A stretch of DNA of 64,000 bases, from positions 57,517,378 to 57,581,377 of the forward strand of contig NC_083878.1 of assembly GCF_032452875.1 (NCBI RefSeq), read 5' to 3'. Origin of the DNA: Bos javanicus. Lineage: Eukaryota; Chordata; Mammalia; Artiodactyla; Bovidae. Both the position numbers and the translations under genes were made by a program. The notes below the pieces were generated by a model that searched no databases, was not told where the DNA came from, and saw only the letters and a list, made by a program, of their open reading frames with translations. Shown in pieces: positions 55,671 to 64,000 of the stretch (its first letter is position 1; each line of letters starts with the position of its first letter).

Positions 55671-58420
55671 GATTAATAATGGACTGGAGTGGGTGAATTT
55701 AATTCAGATGACCATTATATCTACTACTGCGGGCAGGAATCCCTCAGAAGAAATGGAGTGGCCATCATGGTCAACAAAAGAGTCCTAAATGCAGTACTTG
55801 CATGCAATCTCAAAAACGACAGAATGATCTCTGTTCGTTTCCAAGGCAAACCATTCAACATCACAGTAATCCAAGTCTATGCCCCACCAGTAACGCTGAA
55901 GAAGCTGAACTTGAACAGTTCTATGAAGACCTACAAGACCTTTTAGAACTAACACCCAAAAAAGATGTCCTTTTCATTATAGGGGACTGGAATGCAAAAG
56001 TAGGAAGTCAAGAAACACCTGGAGTAACAGGCAAATTTGGCCTTGGAATAAGGAATGAAGCAGGGCAAAGCCTAATAGAGTTTTGCCAAGAAAATGCACT
56101 GGTCATAACAAACACCCTCTTCCAACAACACAAGAGAAGACTCTATACATGGACATCACCAAATGGTCAACACTGAAATCAGATTGATTATATTCTTTGC
56201 AGCCAAAGATGGAGAAGCTCTATACAGTCAGCAAAAACAAGACCAGGAGCTGACTGTGGCTCAGATCATGAACTCCTTATTGCCAAATTCAGACTTAAAT
56301 TGAAGACAGTAGGGACAACCACTAGACCATTCAGGTATGACCTAAATCAAATCCCTTGTGATTATACAGTGGAAGTAAGAAATAGATTTAAGGGCCTAGA
56401 TCTGATAGATAGAGTGCCTGATGAACTATGGAATGAGGTTCGTGACATTGTAGAGGAGACAGGGATCAAGATCATCCCCATAGAAAAGAAATGCAAAAAA
56501 GCAAAATGGCTGACTGGGGAGGCCTTACAAATAGCTGTGAAAAGAAGAGAAGTGAAAAGCAAAGAAGAAAAGGAAAGATATAAAGATCTGAATGCAGAGT
56601 TCCAAAAAATAGCAAGAAGAGATAAGAAAGCCTTCTTCAGCGATCAGTGCAAAGAAATAGAGGAAAACAACAGAATGGGAAAGACTAGGGATCCCTTCAA
56701 GAAAATCGGAGATACCAAAGGAACATTTCATGCAAAGATGGGCTCGATAAAGGACAGAAATAGTATGCACCTAACAGAAGCAGAAGATATTAAGAAGAGG
56801 TGGCAAGAATACACAGAAGAACTGTACAAAAAAGATCTTCACGACCCAGATAATCACGATGGTGTGATCACTAACCTAGAGCCAGACATCCTGGAATGTG
56901 AAGTCAAGTGGGCCTTAGAAAGCATCACTACGAACAAAGCTAGTGGAGGTGATAGAATTCCAGTTGAGCTATTCCAAATCCTGAAAGATGATGCTGTGAA
57001 AGTGCTCCACACAATATGCCAGCACTTTTGGAAAACTCAGCAGTGGTCACAGGACTGGAAAAGGTCAGTTTTCATTCCAATCCCAAAGAAAGGCAATGCC
57101 AAAGAATGCTCAAACTACCACACAATTGCACTCATCTCACACGCTAGTAAAGTAATGCTCAAAATTCTCCAAGCCAGGCTTCAGCAATATGTGAACCATG
57201 AACTTCCTGATGTTCAAGCTGGTTTTAGAAAAGGCAGAGGAACCAGAGATCAAATTGCCAACATCTGCTGGATCATAGAAAAAGCAAGAGAGTTCCAGAA
57301 AAACTTCTATTTCTCCTTTCTTGACTATGCCAAAGCCTTTGGCTGTGTGGATCATAGTAAACTGTGGAAAATTCTGAAAGAGATGGGAATACCAGACCAC
57401 CTGATCTGCCTCTTGAGAAATGTGTATGCAGGTCAGGAAGCAACAGTTAGAACTGGCCATGGAACAACAGACTGGTTCCAAATAGGAAAAGGAGTTCATC
57501 AAGGCTGTATATTGTCACCCTGTTTATTTAACTTCTAAGCAGAGTACAGCATGAGAAACGTTGGACTGGAAGAAACACAAGCTGGAATCAAGATTGCCTG
57601 GAGAAATATCAATAACTTCAGATATGTGGACGATACCACCCTTATGGCAGAAAGTGAAGAGGAACTCAAAAGCCTCTTGAGGAAAGTGAAAGTGGAGAGT
57701 GAAAAAGTTGGCTTAAAGCTCAACATTCAGAAAACTAAGATCATGGCATCCGGTCCCACCACTTCATGGGAAATAGATGGGGAAACAGTGGAAAAAGTGT
57801 CAGACTTTATTTTTCTGGGCTCCAAAATGACTGTAGATGGTGACTGCAGCCATGAAATTAAAAGACATTTACTCCTTGGAAGGAAAGTTTTGACCAACCT
57901 AGATAGCATATTCAAAAGCAGAGACATCACTTTGCCAACAAAGGTTCATCTAGTCAAGGCTATGGTTTTTCCTGTGGTCTTGTATGGATGTGAGAGTTGG
58001 AAGGTGAAGAAGGCTGAGTGCCAAAGAATTGATGCTTTTGAAGTGTGATGTTGGAGAAGACTGTTGAGAGTCCCTTGGACTGCAAGGAGATCCAACCAGT
58101 CCATTCTGAAGGAGATCAGCCCTGGGATTTCTTTGGAAGGAATGATGCTAAAGCTGAAACTCCAGTATTTTGGCCACCTCATGCGAAGAGTTGACTCACT
58201 GAAAAAGACTCTGATGCTGGGAGGGATTGGGGGCAGGAGGAGAAGGGGATGACAGAGGATGAGATGGCTGGATGGCATCACTGACTCGATGGATGTGATT
58301 CTGGGTTAACTTTGGGAGTTGGTGATGGACAGGGAGGCCTGGCGTGCTGCAATTCATGGGGTGGCAAAGAATCAGATAAGACTGAGCGACTGATCTGATC
58401 TGATCTGAATGTTAAAAATG
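55671..58420 (+). mobile_element. Best-preserved BovB LINE of the window, inserted in the retrovirus
   Basis: A 5'-truncated copy (starts at about 'aatggactggagtgggtgaa') covers most of the endonuclease, all of RT and the 3' end, with a CTGAT-repeat tail at ~58,391-58,407. TSDs caagtaa lie at 55,664-55,670 and 58,421-58,427. It is among the least diverged copies here. Confidence 0.93.
55689..58252 (+). pseudogene. BovB ORF2, nearly continuous, four stops
   Basis: This is the APE-type endonuclease plus reverse transcriptase of BovB. The first piece (55,689-55,890) is in one frame. One missing base near 55,888 then moves reading to the frame that holds from 55,802 to 58,252. In that frame are the endonuclease GDWNAK block (55,982-55,999), SDHE (56,261-56,272), the linker, RT fingers and palm with YVDD at 57,623-57,634 (other copies read YADD), and the C-terminal LQYFGHLMRR region. 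Only four stops interrupt it: TGA 56,174, TAA 57,536, TGA 58,046 and TGA 58,250. Two of these look like CpG decay of CGA codons. The longest piece is 412 codons (56,300-57,538). The N-terminus is missing, so it cannot act. Confidence 0.93.
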
Positions 58421-59494
58421 CAAGTAAATTTGGCTACTGGGCCTGAATTGCCATCAAGAGCCCCTGGGGCTAAGCCCAGTATGCAAACGAACATTTCATC
58501 AGAACAGGGACTGTCCTCAGTCCTAAGGGGGAAAGGAAGCTCCCACTTTTGAAATGGCCCTACTGGATGACTGAGATGGCCCAGGGATTCTGGGAGCTCC
58601 CTCTCCCTCCACCCCCACTCCAACAAAATATCTATATCCACTGAGGAGCCCTAAATAGTCATATACTTGGCAGTTAAGAAGATTGATTTTGTAATTGATA
58701 TGAGAGCCATTTAATTTGTCTTTAATTTCTCACACTGGACATCTTTCCTCCAAAAGCTTTACTGTGATTGGTATCACGAAAAAGCCTTGTACCATTATTT
58801 TACTGGACCTCTCACTTGCCAATTTGAGCAGCAGTTGATTTCACTTGCTTTTTTAGTTTTACCTGACTGTCCCATCCCACTTCTGGGGAGAGATCTTCTG
58901 AGCTCCCTTGGGGCCATACTCTGACTAGGAGACCCCAAGCAACACTGATTTTGGCTCTAAGACAAACCAGCCAGAAGAGCAGAGTCCTATTTCCAGCCAT
59001 ATTCTAAAAGCAGTGGATCCATTAATATGGGACAAAGGAATTCCTCGAAAGTCCATAAATTCTCAATCTCTAAGAATTAGCCTTAGGCCAGAAACTTCCA
59101 ACACTTACAAGAGACAATATCCCATAAAGTTGGAAGCTAAGAACGGTTTACAACACTTCTTAGATAAATTCTTAAGACATGGCCTGTTGATGCTCTGCCA
59201 GTCTTCATGCAATATTCCTTTTCTGCCAGTTGTTAAGCCAAATGGGGAATATAGGATGACACAAGGCCTTAGAGAAGTAAACAAGGTGCTGGTCCCTATA
59301 CATACCCTTTTGGCCAATCCTTAAAGAATATTAGCCCAGATCCCTGAGGATGCTAAATGGTTTATTGTGCTTGATCTCAAGGATGTCTGTTTTGTTTCTT
59401 TTGTTTCTTTTTTTTTTGCATCTCAGGTCATCCCTAATCACAATATCTGTTTATCTTTGGGTGGACTGATCCCAATCAGGCCAAATGTGACAAT

Positions 59495-59625
59495 ACACTG
59501 GAGAAGGAAACAGCAAACCCACTCCAGTATTCATGCCTGGAAAATCCCATGGACCGAGGATCCTGGTGGGCTACAGTCCATGGGGTCGCAAAGAGTTGGA
59601 CACGACTGAGTGACTTCTGTGTGTG
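59495..59625 (+). mobile_element. Bov-A SINE (single unit) in retroviral RT
   Basis: 'ctggagaaggaaacagcaaa' to 'ggacacgactgagtgacttc' with a short TG tail. It separates the LDLKD block from the YVDD block of the retroviral RT and changes the frame. TSD not clear. Confidence 0.92.
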
Positions 59626-59879
59626 TTCGTAGGAAAGGAACTAAAGGAAAAACACCTAAAAGACGGTGTTATCCTATAGTATGTAGATGACATATTAATA
59701 TGTATTCCCCCATGAAGGTCTCAGATCAAAATACCATTGAAGTTTTTAATTTCCTTGGGGCCCAAGGTTACAGAGTCTCTCAGACAAAGGTACAAATCTC
59801 AAAGCAATAAGTTAAATATCTGGGAGATATTGCAAACCCTGCTTCAAGCTAAGGACACAAGAGAATAGTTCATTCTAGC

Positions 59880-60343
59880 TCTATAGCAAATTATTTTAAA
59901 TATGTTTGTATGTGTTATAATAGCATTAATTTGGGGAACAGAGGACTTTTTTTTATCACTTTTATTTTGCTTTAGTTGCTTTTTTCTCTGTTCTGCTTTA
60001 CTCTTACAAATGTGAAATTCAACTCTTTTTCATTCAATAGTGCAATGCAATTATATTTTCTTTCATTTTGCCTCCTTGTGCTTCAGGGTGTATGTTTCCT
60101 TCTGCCCTATCTCTGGTTCATTGATTACTCTTTTCATTCTAAAACCAAATAACTGCAGCATTTTTGATAGGCAAATTTAATCATCCTACATATATTACAA
60201 CCACTTAACATACACTTTTGTCATTTCTTGCATTTCCTATACACGAGGTTGTCTTGTTTCTTCCATTCTCAACAACATGATTCTTCCATATTTTGGTAGA
60301 TAACTTCCCAAGAACTCTAGGCTGCTTCTTTCTATTTCTATCA
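59880..60343. other. Unassigned T-rich stretch
   Basis: No retroviral, L1 or host-gene text that I can recognise with confidence. Confidence 0.4.
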
Positions 60344-60618
60344 TAGCTAGCTAGCTAAGTCACTTCAGTCGTGTCCGACTCTATGCAACCCCATAGAGGG
60401 CAGCCCACCAGGCTCCCCCATCTCTGGGATTCTCCAGGCAAGAACACTGGAGTGGGTTGCCATTTCCTTCTCCAATGCATGAAAGTGAAAAGTGAAAGTG
60501 AAGTCATTCAGTCGTGTCCGACTCTTAGCGACCCCATGGACTGCAGCCTACTAGGCTCCTCAGTCCATGGGATTTTCCAGGCAAGTGTACTGGAGTGGGG
60601 TGCCATTGCCTTCTCCAT
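60344..60618 (-). mobile_element. Bov-A2 SINE with altered tail
   Basis: A two-monomer element on the minus strand. Where most copies have the GCT (AGC) repeat, this one has agctagctagct at 60,346-60,357. Confidence 0.94.
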
Positions 60619-60619
60619 A

Positions 60620-61130
60620 CTCATGAGACAAAATAATTTGGTACAGAAATTAACATCTCTAGTAGTGTGGTTCTTCTACACTGCTTCCTGAGTTGGGGAA
60701 GTACACTCAGCCTACTTTGTTAAAGAGAGTTCTCCAATTGCACTTTTATTTTTTTGTGTTGGTAGTTAATATTTACCTTAGTATGTTTCCCAGGAATCTT
60801 TTCTCTTTTAATCCATAATTTGAATATTTTTTAATAAGAAAAACAAATACTTTGCCATTTGTAATTGCCTTCTCTGGTGTGTGCTATGTGTTGTTGGTTT
60901 GTTTTTGATATATCTTATTTTTGGATTGGTTCCTTCTCTTCTCCATTGTATCTATAAATTTTATTTTTTATGCTGTTTATTTTTCCAAAAAGTCATTAGT
61001 TTTTTTTTTTTTTTTTCCTTCTTGCCCAGGTTTGTGAGTTTATTATACTTTTTCACATCTTTCTACCATTTCAATAGACCTTGGGGTAAATGGGAGATAG
61101 AGGAATCCTTTCTCTTATTCATTCTAATAA
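60620..61130. other. Unassigned T-rich stretch
   Basis: A 104-codon frame (60,881-61,195) is a Phe/Leu-rich reading of T-rich DNA with a T16 run. Not a gene. Confidence 0.45.
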
Positions 61131-61440
61131 ATAATGACTGTGATCTATTCCATGTCAGACATTATTCTAAGTGCTGGAGATATAATAAAGAATAAAATTA
61201 ATTCCCTGATATGATTGCTCTTAACAATGGATGCATGTGTGTGAGAGATACATATAACTGTATAGATAAATATTTAATATTTCAAATACTGTGTAATGAT
61301 GTTACAAAAAATAAAACAATATATCAAAAATTTGCAGAGGCTTAAAGCAGGGAGATGTTATTTCAGATAAGGCGATATGAATCAGGGAAAATTTTTCAGA
61401 TAGGCATGATTTTCTCAAAAACTAGAAGTAGGTGTATGTG
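61131..61440. repeat. Probable L2-class relic
   Basis: 'ccatgtcagacattattcta', 'agtgctggagatataataaa' and the following text follow the L2 region also seen at 8,935. High divergence. Confidence 0.5.
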
Positions 61441-61680
61441 TTTAATGTTTTTTTTTTTTGAACCTTCCAAAAAAGTCAGCTGACTAAGGGTCATCTATTA
61501 ATTCAAAAAACTGAGAAAATTCAAATAAGATATATTAACAAAGCACATATAGATCATGTAATTTATTTTGTCTTTAATACAGAATATTTTCCTTAAGTAT
61601 TTCCATAATGTCTCTGACACATAGTTCCATCTATATTCCTATGGAGAAAATTGATATTTCAAAGGAATAATCCAAGAGAT

Positions 61681-62024
61681 GCTTTCCCCTGAGGTCAGGG
61701 GAAGCGCCCGAGAGGAGCAACCTCATGTCCAAGGAGCAGCGGCTGCACGGGCCCAGGAGGGCCGAGAGGAGCTACTCCACATTCAAGGTCAGGAAGGGCA
61801 GTGTGAGGAGATATCCTTCGTCCAAGATAAGGAGCAGCGGCTGCACTTTGCTGGAGCAGCCGTGAAGAGATACCCCACTCCAAGGTAAGAGAAACTTGGA
61901 AACTCGATGGACATGAGTTTGAGTGAACTCCGGAAGTTGGTGATGGACTGGGAGGCCTGGCGTGCTGTAATTCATGGGGTCACAAATAGTCAGACACGAC
62001 TGAGTGACTGAACTGACTGACTGA
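61681..62024 (+). mobile_element. BovB-derived short element: 5' region joined to 3' tail
   Basis: 61,681-61,895 is GC-rich and repetitive ('gagaggagcaacctcatgtc', 'ggagcagcggctgcacgggc', 'gtgaagagataccccactcc'). It matches the BovB 5' region as I recall it. It is joined at 61,895-61,900 to the last ~125 bp of BovB (aactcgatggacatgagttt to tgagtgactgaactgactga). All ORF2 sequence is absent. Either an internal deletion, template jump or a non-autonomous derivative. TSD not seen. Confidence 0.7.
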
Positions 62025-62026
62025 GT

Positions 62027-62994
62027 ACTACATATTCACAAGGCATTTATCTCTTGAAACTAAGTAGACTGTTGAGATTTAGCACTATTATCACATCATT
62101 GTGACAAAGAATGTTTTAGGACATTGAGCAACCATTGCTCACTGTATAGCTTACCATCACTGGTCAGTACATACATCTAGAGTATCTTGGTTATTTCAAG
62201 AAATAAAGAGCAGCCACTAAAGAGAGACATATAAGCAGGAAAATATATCTGTAAAAGTTCACATTTCATTATAATCTTACATCATAACAGAACAGAACAA
62301 TTATAACTGCATTAAATATATATATATAAACATATATATATGTGTGTGTGTGTGGAAGCAAACATGGAAAATAAATTATAGTTATTGAGAAGACAGTTCT
62401 TTAATTAACTTTGAATGAATGTTAAACAACAAAAATAACTGAGCTGAGATATGAATCAAGGATTTCAATAATATTTAAAATTTCAAAGTTAATGAAACAA
62501 TTTACCCCATTTTATATTTACCCCAAATGATAATATTTATCCATTTGGCAAAAAAGGCATTCTTTAATTAAGAAGTGATGGTGTTTGAGTTACCATCTTT
62601 ATGTCTCAAATTTTGAATATAAACTTCTATATCAATAAACATCTGCATTAACTTTATTTTTCTGAAAATAAATGTTTTATTGAAACATCAAGATGTTTTT
62701 ATTACTGTTACTCTTCACTGGAGATAACATGATATTTCTCTAGTATCACAGCCATAAAGTTTAATTTGATGCTAACATAGTTACCATTCTGTAATTGATT
62801 ATTTTTGAATATTTATTTTAATGACTTCTTCCCTCTTAAAAGTTCTAACAATATTTCTCAAACTTTATTGTCTTTTCTTGATTTTCTAGATTAAATAAAA
62901 ATTTGCATACTGAATTGTGAGGCCAAACAACAGCTGACTTCACTTTTTTGGATCCCATAATTCAGCTTGCAAGACTGAAGATTACAAGTGTCTT
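62027..62994. other. Unassigned AT-rich stretch
   Basis: Contains a TA/TG microsatellite at 62,316-62,354. No gene or repeat family recognised. Confidence 0.45.
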
Positions 62995-63003
62995 GGTAAG
63001 AAT

Positions 63004-63882
63004 CAGTTCAGTTCAGTTCAGTCACTCAGTCATATCCAACCCTTTGTGACCCCGTGAATTGCAGCACAAAAGGCTTCCTTGTCCATCACCGAGTAACAGA
63101 ACTAATTAAACTCATGTCCCTTGAGTCGGTGATGCCATCCAACTTTCTCATCCTCTGTTGTCCCCCTTTCCTCCCACCTTCAATCTTTCCTGGCATCAGG
63201 GTCTTTTCCAATGAGTCAGTTCTTCACATTAGGTGGCCAAAGTATTGGAGTTTCAGCTTCAGCATCATTTCCTTCTAATGAATATTCAGGACTGATTTCC
63301 TTTAGTATTGACTGGTTGGATCTCCTTGCAGTCCAACGGACTCTCAAGATTCTTCTCCAAAACCATACTTCAAAAGCATCAATTCTTCAGCACTCATCTT
63401 TCTTTATAGTCCAACTCTCACATTCATACATGACTATTGGAAAAACCATGGTCTTGACTAGATGGACCTTTGTTGGCAAAGTAATGCCTCTGCTTTTCAA
63501 TATGCTATCTAGGTTTGTCATACCTTTCCGTCCAAGTAGTAAGCGTCTTTTAATTTCATGGCTGCAGTCACCATCTGCAGTTATCTTGCTGCTGCATCGC
63601 TTCAGTCGTGTCTGACTCTGTGCGACCCCATAGATGGCAGCCAACCAGGCTTCCCGTCCCTGGGATTCTCCAGGCAAGAACACTGGAGTGGGTTGTCATT
63701 TCCTTCTCCAATGCATGAAAGTGAAAAGTGAAAGTAAAGTCGCTCAGTCGTGTCCAACTCCGGCGACCCCATGAACTGCAGCCCTACCAGGCTCCTCCGT
63801 CCATGGGATTTTCTAGGCAAAAATACTGGAGTGGGTGCCATTGCCTTCTCCGGCAGTTATTTTGGAGCCCCCCAAAATAATA
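63004..63882 (-). mobile_element. BovB 3' part with TSD, split by Bov-A2
   Basis: From the BovB terminus (cagttcagttcagttcagtc) through the ORF2 C-terminal region, resuming after the SINE as 'ttggagccccccaaaataa'. TSDs ggtaagaat (62,995-63,003) and ggtaggaat (63,883-63,891), one mismatch. Confidence 0.93.
63588..63852 (-). mobile_element. Bov-A2 SINE in BovB
   Basis: A two-monomer element, AGC tail shortened to gctgctgca. TSDs gcagttatctt (63,577-63,587) and gcagttatttt (63,853-63,863), one mismatch. Confidence 0.95.
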
Positions 63883-63949
63883 GGTAGGAATAATTAATAT
63901 AATAATGAATAATGAATATCATGATTATTTAGTGGTTTCTCATTTATAC

Positions 63950-63951
<2 letters not shown>

Positions 63952-63984
<33 letters not shown>

Positions 63985-64000
63985 CCCTGCTCAGTCACGT
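63952..64000 (-). mobile_element. (GT)n run and start of a Bov-tA/Bov-A SINE cut by the window end
   Basis: (GT)16 at 63,952-63,983 followed by 'ctgctcagtcacgt', the usual 3' part of a minus-strand SINE. The same layout is seen complete at 47,064-47,290. Confidence 0.75.

Larger units (their letters stand above)
55601..59870 (+). pseudogene. Class I endogenous retrovirus relic (gag end, protease, RT), split by BovB and SINE
   Basis: This is a retrovirus remnant in the host genome. Short internal sequence (55,601-55,670) is followed by a BovB insertion. Retroviral text then resumes at 58,421 with a zinc-knuckle-like stretch (FGYWA) from the end of gag, a broken protease region (~58,680-58,910), and RT from ~59,013. 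RT shows VKPNGEYR near 59,230-59,260, an in-frame stop at 59,322-59,324, LDLKD near 59,370, a SINE at 59,495-59,625, and YVDD at 59,680-59,691 right after another stop (59,677-59,679). Most of gag, RNase H, integrase, env and a 3' LTR are not seen. It has many stops and frameshifts and is non-functional. Confidence 0.8.

Noticed and set aside
56300..57538. 412-codon open frame as a host gene
   Set aside because: It is the RT part of BovB ORF2; the same frame recurs broken in several other copies in this window and ends at the BovB 3' terminus.
61679..61888. 69-codon Glu/Arg/Ala-rich frame
   Set aside because: It is the repetitive GC-rich BovB 5' region, not a separate gene.
61880..61892. Splice donor (caaggtaagag) explaining the BovB 5'-3' fusion
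   Set aside because: The donor sequence is still present at the join, so splicing at that site cannot have made it.
1..64000. CRISPR arrays, bacterial operons, phage genes
   Set aside because: Direct repeats here are SINE tails, microsatellites or TSDs; the repeat families are those of a ruminant nuclear genome.

Overview
The window is repeat-dominated, AT-rich nuclear DNA from a ruminant, most likely cattle or a close bovid. Four things show this. There are many BovB (RTE-clade) LINE copies. There are many ruminant tRNA/Bov-A SINEs (Bov-tA and Bov-A2 types, the latter with AGC-repeat tails). There are 3' ends of the bovine-type L1 (12,315-12,442 and 39,527-39,739). There is one cetartiodactyl CHR-type SINE (31,313-31,590). 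I found no convincing host protein-coding exon, no tRNA or rRNA gene, no CRISPR array and no bacterial-type operon. Open reading frames longer than about 100 codons are relics of retrotransposon proteins, antisense or SINE shadows, or (TA)n repeats read as tyrosine-isoleucine. All family names are recognition from memory, not database hits.

Layout. 1-11 kb: a MaLR LTR end, scattered SINEs, a BovB 3' end, MIR and L2 relics. Here a small BovB copy carrying a candidate 3'-transduced flank interrupts a SINE. 12-14.5 kb: a BovB inserted into an older BovB with a long target-site duplication (TSD), itself hit by an L1 3' end. 15-21.3 kb: an old L1 5' part followed by a near-full-length minus-strand BovB that contains a SINE and an antisense BovB. 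21.3-31 kb: mostly unassigned AT-rich DNA with a few BovB and SINE copies. 32.3-35.4 kb: a long plus-strand BovB whose reverse transcriptase frame runs through a SINE. 35.6-38.5 kb: L1 inside L1 with a BovB inside the younger L1. 38.5-47 kb: SINEs, one BovB and large unassigned stretches. 47.3-53.8 kb: a Tigger-like DNA transposon remnant, then a long minus-strand L1 with several younger insertions. 55-59.9 kb: a broken class I endogenous retrovirus split by the best-preserved BovB of the window. 60-64 kb: more SINEs, a short element joining BovB 5' and 3' ends, and a BovB 3' part interrupted by a Bov-A2.

How the parts relate. The BovB ORF2 protein (APE-type endonuclease plus reverse transcriptase) is the presumed engine for BovB copies and BovB-ended derivatives. 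L1 is the presumed engine for poly(A)-tailed insertions. Every ORF2 copy here is broken. The best (55,671-58,420) keeps one frame over about 2.4 kb with four stop codons. I see no undescribed multi-gene system. The value of the window is in its insertion history: nested insertions dated by TSDs, a candidate 3' transduction, a 5'-3' fused BovB derivative, a SINE absorbed in frame by an RT relic, and a frame-breaking deletion shared by two BovB copies.
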